Of a stretch of DNA of 64,000 bases, positions 1 through 19,487 are shown piece after piece. The stretch is from Molanna angustata (Eukaryota > Arthropoda > Insecta > Trichoptera > Molannidae): assembly GCA_963576475.1 (NCBI GenBank), contig OY754980.1, positions 28,075,486 to 28,139,485 of the forward strand. The letters run 5' to 3'. The notes beneath the pieces were generated by a model. The model was not told the origin of the DNA, made no database searches, and saw only the letters and a program-made list of their open reading frames with translations. Both the position numbers and the translations under genes were made by a program. The first letter of the stretch is position 1, and each line of letters opens with the position of its first letter.

Positions 1-19
1 AAGGGCATGATGCTTCAGA

Positions 20-190
20 TATCTATTGAAAGTAGAAACTTATGTCGATCGACTCGCTTCTGTGAAGGTGTCTTGCATTTGATTTCCAGCAGAGAAGAAA
101 TTAAAAAAAATCTTATATTTCTCGTGCATATATTGCTTCTCTGGATCAAAGACATTGGTTATTTTATTTGGAAGGTGTTGCCATTTAACA
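20..190 (+). repeat. Degenerate tRNA-derived SINE copy
   Basis: In the intron upstream of the first visible AMP deaminase exon. It aligns by eye with the better preserved SINE at 39448-39662: decayed B-box-like TTGATTTCC near 80, then TTGCTTCTCTGG and GGAAGGTGTTGCC. The 3' tail is missing. Low conservation, so the boundaries are approximate. Confidence 0.4.
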
Positions 191-382
191 GAAATCTAGA
201 AAATATTTATTACAAAATGTTGTTTTATAAAAGTGTAAAAATATTTTTTTTAATCTGTTGTATTAGAATTAGGAAAATCAGTTTGGGATACAACTTACTT
301 TTCCTATTTGTCTTACCAATTTTTTTTTGTTTTAATGTTCATAATTATCTGCATTGCATAATATTTTTTTTGTTTAAAACAG

Positions 383-6940
<6,558 letters not shown>

Positions 6941-8248
6941 CATCTTAATATCTTAATTTTTGCATTCTGTTCTAAAGGATATTAACCTAACATTGAGTTA
7001 AAATAATCTTACGCTTTTTTTTACAATTTTCACTTCTGGCATTAGTATAAAAAAATGTGATAAACATGTTTATCTATAAATAATAATATACTTACCATTT
7101 AACTAATTTTGGTTGTGTATATTGTATTGTAGTCTCTGTTGTAACTTAACATGAAAGCCGTTTTTATTTTGCACAGTATATCTCATTATGGTTATTTATC
7201 GTTTTTCTGTGAAGTTATTTGTTCACGTTCATGTAAATCAACATTCAAAACATTATATATTTAAATTTAACATTACGTACATATGTTTAGTGCATTTATT
7301 TTCATTATTTTTATACATTCCTAACTTTTTGTTGAATTTAATTATAATCTGTTTTATTTATTACTGTATCTTTGTATAAATACATAAATAAACATGATTT
7401 CTTCAATGAATTTGTTCTCGAAACAAAAACATAAAGTTCCATTCCCTTAACTAAGCAAAAATGCTTACACTATATGTGAGATGATATCTAGAGTATGTAC
7501 TCAATAATATTTGAGTACTCTGGATACCTTCTCTATCATACTTCATGTTCTCCCACTGAAGTATGTGATTTTACTTTACAAATACCATATCAACGTGTTG
7601 GTGGTGTAAAGTTCATTCTTTCTTGGAAATTATTTTACTCACAGCATCTTCTACTTCCTGTACTTTTTCTTTTTTACATCCTTTTAACTGATTTCACATG
7701 TCTGTCTGTACCGGAATTTTGCCATTGATTTTCAACTAACTTTCCGACCAGTTAGAGCTCTAAAACTGTTTTTAAGCTTGATTCATTTGATATAATTTGA
7801 CAATTTTGCAGTTCATATAAAGTAAACTATAACTTAAACTTGGTTTAATACCAGTGTTGAGTATTTTTATGAATTTCTTTTTACGTGAAGTAAACTTTTT
7901 CAATCTATTTTAGATTTACTTGTTTTCTGACTAAGTTGTCAAATCTTATTTTAAAAAGTTCCATCTCTCTCTTCATTTATTCTCAAAAAATCTTGTTATT
8001 TTTGTCAGATATTCATCTCAGTATTCTCAATAGTAAATAACCGGATATCATCTCTTTCATGTATCATAATCATCTTATAAGTTGTTGTTTTATTTTTAGT
8101 ATTTCAAAAGTATCGATTTTGATTGTGAAATTGTGCATTTCAATTTATTTATTAACATGTATTTAAAGTGTCACCTTTTGATTAATTATTATTTAAAAAA
8201 AACGGTAGACAGGGAATTTGTTTGTAGTGTGATATAATTTTATTTTAA
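6941..8248. other. 3' flank of AMP deaminase, AT-rich
   Basis: Downstream of the AMP deaminase stop. Holds a candidate AATAAA polyadenylation signal at 7387-7392 and otherwise low-complexity AT-rich sequence; the 3' untranslated region probably lies here. No coding signal on either strand. Confidence 0.5.
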
Positions 8249-8930
8249 GAGGGTGACTGCTGCCAACATACCTATTTTTTCAATTTGATATACCATCATT
8301 ATTACTAAACGAATCATTTTGAAAAAAATAACCTAGTTAGTTTGGATATTAATAAAGAGTAATATACCTTAACTTTTTGATTATGTTCTGTATATATTCT
8401 TGTAGGAAAATAATAAGGATACCCCGATATTAGACATTTATCTTAAATTTCTAAAAAAATATAAGGTATAGAGCAATATTTTTTTTTATAAATTAAAGAA
8501 CAACAAAATACCTGGAAAATATGATATGACGTTGCATTAACGCATCAGGTTAAGTAAATAAACCAAAAAAACTTTTATTACGCAATGGCACTGAATGAAA
8601 AATAAATGTTTTTTAGGTTTATTTACTAAACCTGAAGCATTACTGGAACGTCACATCATATTTTTCTAGATATTTTTGTCTTCTTTAATTTAAAAAAATA
8701 TATATTACTCTACGCCTTATAGTTTATTAAAAATATAAGATAAACGTTGAAAATCGGGGTATGCCATTATTTTTCTACAAGAATTTATACAGAACATTAT
8801 CAAAAAGTTAAGGTATATTTTTGTTTATTAATACCCAAACTATCTAAATTATTTTTTACAAAACGATTTGATAAGAAATAATGATGGTATATCAAATTGA
8901 AAAATAGGTACGTTGGCAGCAGTCCCCCCC
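8249..8930. mobile_element. Long palindromic element flanked by TTAA
   Basis: Arms of about 310-330 bp are inverted copies: GACTGCTGCCAAC.TACCTA at the left and its reverse complement at the right, continuing through TTTGATATACCATCATTATT and AACCTGA.GC.TTA near the centre (about 8575). TTAA directly flanks both sides (8245-8248 and 8931-8934). A TTAA target duplication is typical of piggyBac-type elements. No ORF. Arms have diverged by point changes and small gaps. Confidence 0.8.
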
Positions 8931-8934
8931 TTAA

Positions 8935-11900
8935 TAGTTATTTTATTGGATATCAACATAAATGAGAAAGTAAATTCCTGGAAATATAAATAAACCATTG
9001 ACTTATGAAAAACTTTTGGCAATTCAGAAATAACTCAGTGGTATATTTTTTGTATACAATAGTGAATTCACCACAAATGTATGTCCTTGACTGTTAACAC
9101 AGTATACATGACTTAGAAGTTTAAATTTGTTATGTAATATTTGTTTCAGGGATTTCAATCTGACTATGGATATGTATGAATAACAAACAAAACACAAATC
9201 AATTTATCTTCTTCATAATAACCACTTCACTCTATTTTATATGTACTCCAATGCTTTTTATACGCTACCCCAAATCACGCAACAAGCAAGCTTAGATATA
9301 ATTTAGTCTTTACACTACAACACAACATTCAGCACAAACTCTCCGTTGGACCGGAAGAGTTGGAATATATAACCGTCAACACATCCACAGAGAGATGGGT
9401 TATGGATTAATTTTAAGAGATTTGTGTTTTTTGTTTTTCAAGATCGACTCCAAGTGAAGCTTTGGTATTATGTTGTAACGCCGAGTCGGATTATGGGACT
9501 GCTTATTGAGACAAAGGAAGAAATATTTTGAAGATTTCCCCTCAAAAGTTTTGTGTCAAAACCTCTCTATTGAAAGTGCCCAGATTATCCGGATTTTGTT
9601 TAAGTAGTAATTGTATATATACCTACGTACTATTCTTTGACGGTATCCTTTATACTCTTTTTGTGAGTTATAAGCACTCCAAACTGTATAAATATAGCCA
9701 CTGCAATAATGATCAATGTCATCGAGATAATTGATTTTGAATGTTTAAATCAGCGAAAGAAAACTCAGATTTAAAAATAAGAAAAATATTTATTTGTTGT
9801 CTTGAAATACATATTTAATAGCACTATTATTGTGGCAAACTATCACAATATTACTTTTGCAAACTAATTAAAGTCTCGATATATAATGACTGTAGTCCAT
9901 GTAGGTATGATACAACTGTAGTCCATACACCATCCCGAACAATAACGATGGTAGTTCAAATAGTAATTGGCTTATATTTCTCTGACATTTGAAGTTTACT
10001 GTAATGTTTTTGTGTGTCTGACCTACAATACTTTATCAAGAACTCCAAATCGTTGTATTTGGCAGTTGATATAGGTAACTTATACAAGGTCATGTCGATT
10101 TCATGATATCGTAATCAAAGTTTCTCCAAAACATCACTCATTCTGCCTGTACATTTTCTATTCTTCACATTTCTCTATTTTTTTAACACTTTCTGCCATA
10201 ATAAATGAAAAATCATACAATTTTATGCACATTTCCTAACCTATAAAATGGATTATAATCCTTAGCTGTGTAAGCATGTCATGTGACTCTTGAGCATCCT
10301 ATCTGTGTACCCACCCGATCTTCAAAAACAAATTTATCTTGTCAATATATGTATGCTTGTGATGGGTCCAAGTGATGCATTGTGTATAAAGTATTAATTT
10401 GATTGGTGTATTTATTTTGAATTTGAGAGATATTTTGGACATTCATCATTATTGCAGCCTTATTACCTTCAATTGATTACCTTCTTGCCTTCAATTGATA
10501 TTCTTCCCTTGGAGAGTTGAACCTTGTTAACAAATGAAAGTCCTTCCTGGAATAATTGAACCTCATCAACAATTGATAATTCTTAATGATTTGGAATAAT
10601 TGAGATTTATCTTTACTATCGATTAAACATTGCAATGGTTTTTTTTTTTTTTCAAATAAAGTAAGTATTTATAATTTATATTTTAAAAATTGTCACTAAT
10701 ATTTTTGTCGAATATTTCTCAAGATATTAATTGAATTAGTTCCCAGTTGAGTTTCTCAGTCTGAATTTCTCTTAATGTCCTTTTATCTCGGAAAATGTGG
10801 AGCAAATTATAGGATACATTTGGTTTTATTTGGCTTAAGTGAAATGAAATATATATATAACTTTTTTATTATAGGTATAAATAATTATTGTTAAATTATA
10901 TAAATGTGTTAATGTAATGTGAAATCAATATCAATGTTTAATATTTTTCATATTGTATTGTTTTTTGTATATGTATTTATATACACTTGGCATGCTTCAA
11001 TCTATTTTTATTGAATGCAAATTTATGTTAGTAAATAAAGGGTGGGCTGTCTCTTGTTTTTTTTTTTCACTTGGCAATATTTCTATTAAAACCTTTTTTG
11101 ACATGAATATTTTTATTGATATTTTCAAAGCATTACCGTATTGACTCTGTCCAAATTGGGACTTAAATTTTGAAAGATCATGTATAATTTTGATCTAAGC
11201 AAACTTGACATACATAAATGGCTTAAATTCAACATAAAAAGAACAATTGATAGCTCACATTTCAATACTGATCATCCATTTCAGTGAACATTGATTATGG
11301 TAATAGTTAAAAAAAAAAAAACAATGAAAACTCAAGATGGATTTGTTCTAAGCTGTTTGATTTTCATTTCATACTTAGATATGAACACTTACTTAGATGA
11401 TCAATATATAATCGCTTGTGCTTTTGTTTGTTGCAAATATAAAAAACAAGAATTATTGACATAAAAATATTTTTTATGAATTTAATATGAGGGTAAAGTA
11501 GAATAAACTTTAGAGCTATATATATAAGTATAATATTGTGATTTTATATTATTAAATCTTTAGATTGTTATATAATTATGATATATAGATTATTTTTTAC
11601 TTGAAAATTTAAAATTTATATAATTAATCATATTTATCTTAAACATGTATTACGAAAAATCCTGACCCATGCATTTGAGAGTTAAAAAAACAATGCTTAT
11701 TAAAAAGTCACCATTAGCCTTATATGGATATTATATGTATTTAAAAATATAATTATGCACTCATATTAAAAAAACACATTTTATAGAACTACACAGAATT
11801 TACTTAAGAATTATCCAAATAGGGGTTTGGAAACAATTATTCTATTTATTGCTCTTTCTACCTTGATGCGCTCCTGTTATGGAGATTGTTGTCAGCCCCT

Positions 11901-12543
11901 TCATAGAATGATGAATAACAAAAAATGAAAAGAATAAAGAGTGTGTGTAAAAGTTTCACTGTCGTTGATTGTCATTGACTTCTGATCTTTATATGTTGGG
12001 CATCGGAGAAGTGACCAAGATCTCTGTAAATTATTAATTATCTGTTTCCTTTACTTGTTTCCAAGTGCATAATTGATTAATATTTAAAACATATTACCAT
12101 TATCACAGGAATTTAAAAAATTATCAATAAACGAGGTATGTCTGTTGCAACAAAGTTTATTTAGGATTTTTTCCGTGTATCTTTAATTCAAGAATAAATG
12201 TTTTTGCCAAGACTACTTAGCAGTTTTTTTTTCATCTTCGAAAATGCTTATCATACAGTACTAAGATTTCATGGAAAAATACCAATTTATTTTATTACTT
12301 ACGTCTAACAGTGGAATTCCACTCTATTGAAATTAAAACTTAAAAATAATTTATTATATAACACAAAATTTTAAGAATTAGATCATAAAAATAAATTTGT
12401 ATGCTGATAATGGAACCAAACTTACTTATTTTTCATCATTCACACTAGTATCATACCTTCATAATTCACACACTACCAAATTGAAATCATTACTTTTATG
12501 TTTTACCTGCTTTAAAAGTTAACTACTTAGATAAACTTGATGC
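8935..12543. other. AT-rich intergenic stretch without recognisable genes
   Basis: Both strands examined: stops are dense, no conserved protein motif, no tandem array, no RNA gene. Only short homopolymers (for example T-run near 10630) and AT-rich low-complexity sequence. Part may be distal AMP deaminase 3' UTR, but nothing decides this. Confidence 0.4.
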
Positions 12544-12548
12544 TACTC

Positions 12549-12553
<5 letters not shown>

Positions 12554-12643
<90 letters not shown>

Positions 12644-14340
12644 AGTGGCAGCTCTCCAAGGAGAACACACTTAGGCCGGTTGGCCCTTTGTGATACCACA
12701 GTGGGGTTGTCCTTCCCCTTCACTAAACCACATTGAACCAGCCTGAGTGGTTAATAAATGTCAGAACGTCGCTAATGTCAGCAGACGCTATGTCCATCAG
12801 GTCATCGTAGAAGAAACTTCCCAAGAATTTCCTCCTATTTCTGGAGAGAGCAGGGCATTGACAGAGGAAGTGGACTACCGTCTCTTCTTCCTCTTCATCT
12901 TGGCATGCTCTGCAATAATCAAATGCCTCTAAACCAAGCCTTCTGGCATGTTTTCCTATGAGCCAGTGCCCTGTTAATACCGATGTGACTCTGGCTAGTG
13001 AGTCCCTTCTGAACGAGAGCATCTCCCTTGTTCTTTTGAGATCATATTTTGGCCATGTTTGTTTGGCAATGGCACACGTGCTTTCTTCAGACCATCTTTG
13101 ATTGGCACGAGTTTTCGTTTTCTCATCGACCCGGAGTTTACATGTTGCCATGGGAACCCCGGGTCGATGATTTATTGTTTCTAAAGGTAACAGGGTACCT
13201 GCCCTGGCCAGTTCATCTGCCTTACAGTTACCTGTTATATCATTGTGACCTGGTACCCACATAACAAGTATGTTAAACCGCTCGGCTGCTTTGTTTAATG
13301 CTGTGCGGCAGTTCAGGGCAACTTTAGAGGTCGTTAATGCGCCTCGCAGAGCCTTGATCGCTGCTTGGCTGTCTGTGAGGATACGGACTTCGCTGCTTTG
13401 CATTGCGGCCCTTTGTATCCATTCTATTGCTTCTTGAATCGCCAGGATCTCTGCCTGAAAAACACTGCAGTGGTCTGGCAACCTGAATGAGATATTGATA
13501 TTTGGTTGCTCCGAAAATACCCCTCCACCCACCCTTCCGTCCAGTTTCGACCCATCTGTGTATACCACCATCTGGGCCTCACCATGGTGAATTGCGTTCT
13601 CCTTCCACATCTCCCTCGAGGGGATTTGGGTGGAGAACCCATTCTCGAAGAAGGGTTTGGGAATGGTGTGGTCAATACCTTCGGATGGTTGTTTGTACTC
13701 CTGAAGAATCATGGAGTGCCCAATATGAGTCCCCTTCCAAGGGTTAACATTATTCATTCTTAGGGCAGCGTTTGCCGCCATTTGTTTCCCAAGGAGGTCA
13801 AGCGGAATCAGGTGCAGGATGGTGTCAAGAGCTTTAGTTGGTGTAGTTCTTAGACAGCCAGTGATTGTCACTTCAGCTAGTCTTTGAACTTTTGCCAGCT
13901 CCTTAAGGTGTGCCCCTTTTTTCAAGGAATGCCACCATACCACCACCCCATACATCATGATTGGCCTTATGACCGCCTTGTACATCCAGTGGGTTATCTT
14001 CGGGTGCACTCCCCAGCTTTTTCCCACGATCTTTTTGCAGGTGTACAGCGCATTTGTAGCTTTCCGTACTCTCTCCTGCATATTGGGCTTCCAGTTCAGC
14101 TTCCTATCCAGAATTAGTCCCAGATATTTAGCTTGGGCTGAGATCTCTAGTGTCACTCCCTCCAGGGTTGGCAACGTGAAGGTCGGGATTACCCGTTTAT
14201 TTGTGAATAGGACTAACTCCGTTTTCCTTGGGTTGACTCCCAACCCACTGCTGTTACACCATCGAGTTATCCTACCTAATGCTCTCTGTAAAAGAGATGT
14301 GAGTATGTTGGGAATCTTCCCCGACACTGCTATGGCGAGG
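12554..14340 (-). mobile_element. 5'-truncated LINE with RNase H domain and 91-nt poly(A) tail
   Basis: A minus-strand reading frame (14339 to the stop at 12723) starts inside the RT domain just after the YADD box (LAIAVSGKIPN), continues through the RT thumb (KYLGLILDRKLNW) and an RNase H domain with YTDGS, FQAE, LTDSQAAI and WVPGHNDITGNCKADELA, and ends in a cysteine-rich tail (C..C...H...C). RNase H places it in the R1/I/Loa group of LINEs. After a short 3' UTR comes a pure T-run at 12552-12642 (poly(A) on the minus strand). TACTCTGATT at 12544-12553 and 14341-14350 is a 10-bp target duplication, so insertion by target-primed reverse transcription from a 5'-truncated copy can be read directly. 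The frame is uninterrupted, implying recent arrival. Confidence 0.92.
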
Positions 14341-14350
14341 TACTCTGATT

Positions 14351-14854
14351 ATATCAAATAAAAATTGAAATACATAAATTAAAATGTAGGTATATACTTG
14401 CGAAATATTAATAACTCATATTATTATATAACTTGTATCTAACTTTCTGTAATCTTTATATTTGTGTATCTTAACAGTAGATAATTATTAAGAAATTTCT
14501 TGCATGACCAATATATTGTAGAAAGTAGATGATATAAGAACGTTTTATAAATGAACCAATATTGTGTATGCCAAAAAACTATGTGTAGATATTATCAAAT
14601 CCGTGAATCCTACAAGCATAATAAAAAATGCCATTTTATAAATTTGTACGCTTTCAAATATGATAATTTTGATTATAATAAATCATTAAACTATGGCCAA
14701 TCTAAAGATTCTAGCTATTAAAATTGCATGGCAACATTGTATTGCAGTCGTATATTTAATTTTTCTTACGTAAATGCATTATGACTACAAATATTTTGTA
14801 TGAAGCATCGTGGCTAATATTATTAGATAGCTATATTCATATTTATAAATATAA
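14351..14854. other. AT-rich spacer, nothing recognised
   Basis: Between the truncated LINE and the Tigger element. No ORF of note, no repeat structure seen. Confidence 0.4.
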
Positions 14855-14856
14855 TA

Positions 14857-15658
14857 CAGTGGTACCTCGACATACGAGTTTAATTCGTTCCGCAACTTTG
14901 CTTGTATCTTGAATTACTCATAGTATCTCGAAGCAAATTTCCCCATACAAAACAATTGAACTACCATTAATCCGTTCCAACCCCCAAAATGTCACCCCAG
15001 TTATTTTTGTTACGTTGTTTTGAATAGTAAAAACGTATTTATAAATGACAAATATTTACTGTACAAAAACAAAAAAGAGAATGTAAAGAAATAAATTAGA
15101 TATCCTCACTGGTCTTTGCCTTTTTCGCTACATTTTTCTCGCTTTCACTTGTCCGTTTAGAAAAAAACATGTCCAAGTAGGTTTGTTTCTTCCTCCCTCT
15201 CAGAATGTTCCGGAAATGAGTTAGGCAAGTGTCATTAAAAAGATCAGATGCACGACCTGTTGCAACTTTTTCTGGGTGTTTCTTTTCCACGAACTGTGAA
15301 ACTCTCTCCCACATTCCTAAGATCTCCTTTATCTCACTTGTAAAAATAATCTCCTCCTCCTCTGACTCCTCGAAACCAATTTCTTGCATAACCTCCGTAT
15401 GCTGCTGTGACTGTAACGCTTGTATCTCCTTAGTCGTCAGTTCCTGGGTGTGCTCCTCGACGAGCTCGTTCACGTCTCTCTCTACCACCTCTAGACCCAT
15501 GGATCTCCCCAGAGACACAATCTCCTCCTCTACTGACATTTTAAACCGAACTCGTATCTCGAATTTCGCTCGTAACTCAAAGCAAAAAATCACTCGCTCG
15601 CTGTCTCGTATCTCGAAAAACTCGTATGTTGGGGCACTCGTATGTCGAGGTACCACTG
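14857..15658 (-). mobile_element. Internally deleted Tigger/pogo-type DNA transposon
   Basis: Perfect terminal inverted repeats of about 23 bp starting CAGTGGTACCTCGACATACG, with the dinucleotide TA on each side (14855-14856, 15659-15660), as expected for Tc1/mariner-pogo elements. CTCGTAT/ATACGAG motifs repeat inside both ends. On the minus strand a frame from about 15539 to 15096 encodes MSVEEEIVSLGRSMGLEV, VNELVEEHTQELT and a basic tail ending KRTSESEKNVAKKAKTS, which resembles the acidic/C-terminal region of Tigger transposases. The DNA-binding and DDE domains are absent, so it is non-autonomous and 802 bp long. Confidence 0.9.
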
Positions 15659-15660
15659 TA

Positions 15661-17069
15661 TAGTGTATTCTTTTATTAATGTATTCTGTGCTGGTTAATT
15701 CTGATATATACAGCTATAAAAGTTTCTATCGATATACATTTTGATACTACATACAAAACATTTAGTCATTTTCATGTCGTCTTCTTACGATATGAAGATG
15801 TTTGGTCCTATTTGTAATAAGAAAATGGCAGATTTTGTGGTAGTGCGATTTTGGGATAATGTAATTTGTTTTAGTATTCAAAGACTTACAGCATATTAAA
15901 GAGAATATTTAACATTTATGAACCACATTCTACCATGGATTTTACAAGATGATGTAAATTCAAGATGGATTATTGGGAAATAGTAGAGAAACCAATTATT
16001 ATAGATATTGTTTATACTTCCTTAAATGTTAAATAATAATCATTTAACTCATTTTCTCTAAAATATTTGATCTCTCTTCATAGCAATTTCTGCCAAATGT
16101 GAGTAGTGTTCTGATATAACACTACTCTATAATAATGCTTGGTAGATCTAAAGCTTTGTGTCTATAATCTTAGGAATGGGTGAATACCTATGCAAAATTT
16201 TCCAAATGACTCTAATTAATATACTTAAATTTTGATGTAAAAATATAATAAAACAACGTAATTACGAGACTGTAATACTCAGTAGGATTTGTAATATTTT
16301 ATCTCAAATATATTATTGATTGTTAGCCTTTTTAGAATAATTAATATTTAACTGTAGATTTATGTATCACAACATTAAATATAATATAGATAAATAAAAT
16401 TTTATTAAAAAATGAAATAGGTAATCAAATTTCTTCTTTCTAGTGTCCAATTTGTCTTTGCATTTATGTATTTTGAATTTACTAATGAATCTCTCAGTAT
16501 GTTTGTTTTATTCTAAAAAAAATATATAGCAATCTTGCCATTAAGTTTCAAAATCTATTGACAGCTGTTTCTTTGAATACATACTTAGTTATAACTTTTA
16601 TATTTGATGATCTATTCATTAAGAAAAATTAATGATGGTGAAATGATCCTAGTTGATTGACTAAAATGAGAATATATTTCGTACTTGATAGTATGAAGAG
16701 TTTTGAAACTGAACAACACAAAATGGCTTATTCAAAATTTCTCGAAAAAATGATGATCTTTTTATTATGTAAATTTAAAATACTCGGTCATAAGCAATTA
16801 TTAACATTGTATTATATTGTCACCTCACATGGGCGAATTAAGTGTTTTTTGTTTGTTGGTTGGGTCCACTGCATATGCTTTGAAAATCACACTATTATTT
16901 CCACCATTATTAAATTAGATAAACACAAATTTGTGAATGTTTTGCTGTAGTTGCCCACATCAGAGTGTCGTCCTCGTACTTGTACCTCGATGTTTGTCAT
17001 TAAATATGTATAACTAAATGTTACCGTTGTGGGTACAATTAGAATTATATGATAAAACTCATACGATCT
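15661..17069. other. AT-rich intergenic stretch, nothing recognised
   Basis: No coding signal, inverted repeat or tandem array that I could support. Confidence 0.4.
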
Positions 17070-17070
17070 G

Positions 17071-17243
17071 GGGGGCAAGTCTGATGATCAAAACCATCCA
17101 TGTTTACCCATATCATGGATATAATTATCTTATGGAGTTCTATAACATTTTAAGATATTATTGAACTCAATAAAATAATTAAATCCATGATATGGGTAAA
17201 CATGGATGGTTTTGATTCCGACTGTTTACCAGACTTGCCTCCC
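17071..17243. mobile_element. Hairpin MITE, GGGGGCAAGTCTG family, copy 1
   Basis: Ends GGGGGCAAGTCTG and CAGACTTGCCTCCC; arms contain CAAAACCATCCATGTTTACC and CATATCATGGATATAATTA with reverse complements in the right arm. Second copy at 23258-23440 inside a GFM2 intron shares ends, arms and the GGAGTTCTATAA loop. Confidence 0.85.
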
Positions 17244-18504
17244 TGTTCAAAAGTACAGATTCACACAGATTCCAAAGTTCAGTGAAAATCTCTGTTACAT
17301 AAAAAATATAAATTAACTTAACTTGTTCAATTTTACTCATAATGACATAACAGTCATGTTACGATTATAAGTTAAGTTTTTGGCTGAGAATAATGTCTCA
17401 TTAATATTAACGCTAAATTAATATATTTATGGCCGTTGTGTTTTATCAAACATTGGGCGTGTTCTGTTCATCTAATATATTTATATTTCTATGTTTTTTT
17501 CTCATTATCCTACCTAATATACGTCTTTATACAACACTTATACAAGAAAACCTTTCTTTACAGAATACAATACAGAATTTTCAATTTTCATCTAATGTGC
17601 TTTGAGTTTATTACTCAAAGAGATTAGTAAGAATTTTTTATTTATATTTCTCAATAGAGAAAAACATGAATTTAGATACCTTTTTTTACAAAATAAATTA
17701 TACAGAAGGGGAACTCATGTGAGAAAAATTTGCATAAGTAAATTGTTTTAAAAATCAATATTATTAGTTATTAAGAAGTTATAATGGTGTGAATTACAGA
17801 AACCATACATTTCAATGAAAGGTCTTGAACAGAATGCTTCTGTCTTTGCTATTCTCCTACCAATATATTTGTCTCTACTGAAATAATATATAATGTAGCA
17901 GTTAATCATTGGTAAAACACATTAAAAGTTAGGCTGTATATTTACAAATAAATATTTTTATTGCAAATACATTAGTGCATATTTCTCATTAGCTGCTTTT
18001 ACTAAAACATTTTTATTACCTAAATTTTATGTAAAAAAATTTAATTGTTTTATTTTTGTTTTATTTTTCTAGTTGAGACAGAATTACTGGACTCCAAAAC
18101 ATGTACATTATTAGTTTAATAATATTGCTTATGTTTAGTATAAATATAATAAACTATTGAAATTCAAGAAATCCAATGAAATACCCGGAAATACAGACTT
18201 ATTTGTTATATTCAAATGTATATACAAAAGCTGATTTTATACTAAAAACATATAAATAAAAAACACTAATAACATAATAAAAGATATAATTTATGAAAAA
18301 ATTACAAAAAAAAACTATTCGAAAATTATTTTATTTAAACATGTTTGATTTGACTTTGTGAAATTTTATTAAAAAATATATTTATGAAATATTTTCACTT
18401 AAATCTTTCTTTAACATTGTTTTATTTTTAGTTTAGATTGAACTGATCTTAAAAAAATATGAATTTATATAAATCCTATAATTAGATTAAATTTCAAACA
18501 TTAA
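17244..18504. other. AT-rich intergenic stretch, nothing recognised
   Basis: Very AT-rich; no ORF, RNA gene or repeat structure recognised on either strand. Confidence 0.4.
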
Positions 18505-19144
18505 CAGTCTTACTAATAAAAATCTAGTGCACACCTGTTGACCAGTGTTTTAGTTACACACCGTGCAAAGCCCGTGCAGCGATTATTTGAAAATCTTACC
18601 AATAAACGCTGTATAACGAGTGTGTAGTTACAACAAACGTACAACAAAAAATAATCTGAACGTTGTAATTTCGCACTTGCGCATGCGTAGAGCCGCCATC
18701 TGCCATTATAATTTTGACGTTTGTCGTAGTTGATATTTTCATAAATGTTTTTTCACATTTCAAAATAGGAATATGTAAAATATAACGAATAATTTCATCA
18801 TACGAATATCAAAGCAAGCGCACCATTGTAGATATTATAAAAGAGCTGAAATGCACAATTATCGAGAATATAATAATTTATACAGAGTTTTCGTCATATT
18901 ATTCCAAGATATAACAATATAAATACGCATATCAAAATCAAATTCGATATTTGATAGATGAAATTTGTCTTAAAACACCGCTAAACTACCTAGAACAGGC
19001 GGGCAAGCGATGTGTAAAATTTGTATGAGAGATACACAGTCGTTGACCAACTCATATTCTACACAGCGTTTATTGGTAACGTTTTTGCCTACACGGGTGT
19101 TAAATGGTCGTGGAAATTTTACAACACGTTTATTAGTAAGACTG
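18505..19144. mobile_element. Non-autonomous DNA transposon with TAA target duplication
   Basis: Ends CAGTCTTACTAATAAA and TTTATTAGTAAGACTG are inverted copies; TAA precedes (18502-18504) and follows (19145-19147). Shares ends and internal blocks (AATAAACGCTGT, GTAGTTACA..., GACTTTGTC-type stretches) with the larger element at 5273-6252 in the opposite orientation. Probably PIF/Harbinger type from the TWA duplication. No transposase. Confidence 0.8.
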
Positions 19145-19158
19145 TAAATGTTTATATT

Positions 19159-19417
19159 ATATGAGTCGTATAGTATAAAAACAGCAATCTGTTTTCGGAC
19201 TGATTTCGAGCAAATTAAAAAAAACATTTTTTTTTAATTTGCTGCTATCAGAAACTACTGTTGACCCTTATTTTCATATAATTAAGACTTAATTATGTGA
19301 AAACAAGGGTATACAGTAGTTTCTGACAGCAACAAATTTAAAAAAAAAAGTTTTTTTTAATTGGTTTGAAATCAGTCCGAGAAAAGATTGCCGTTTTTGA
19401 TACTATACGACTCATAT
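19159..19417. mobile_element. Hairpin MITE ending ATATGAGTCGTATAGTA
   Basis: Inverted repeat with arms of about 125 bp: ATATGAGTCGTATAGTAT, CGGACTGATTTC and CAGAAACTACTGT in the left arm, with their reverse complements in the right. Centre near 19285 (AATTAAGACTTAATT). Lies 14 bp from the preceding element. Confidence 0.75.
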
Positions 19418-19487
19418 CCATATTATTTTCTTGTAACTACACATTGAAAAATGTATATATTAATAAAAAAATAGGTATATGCAAGTG

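Noticed and set aside
9250..9730. Possible small gene (68-residue ORF at 9528-9734)
   Set aside because: No conserved motif, no splice or promoter context, composition like the surrounding AT-rich DNA.
12523..12723. 66-residue ORF made largely of lysine
   Set aside because: It is a translation of the LINE poly(A) tract, not a gene.
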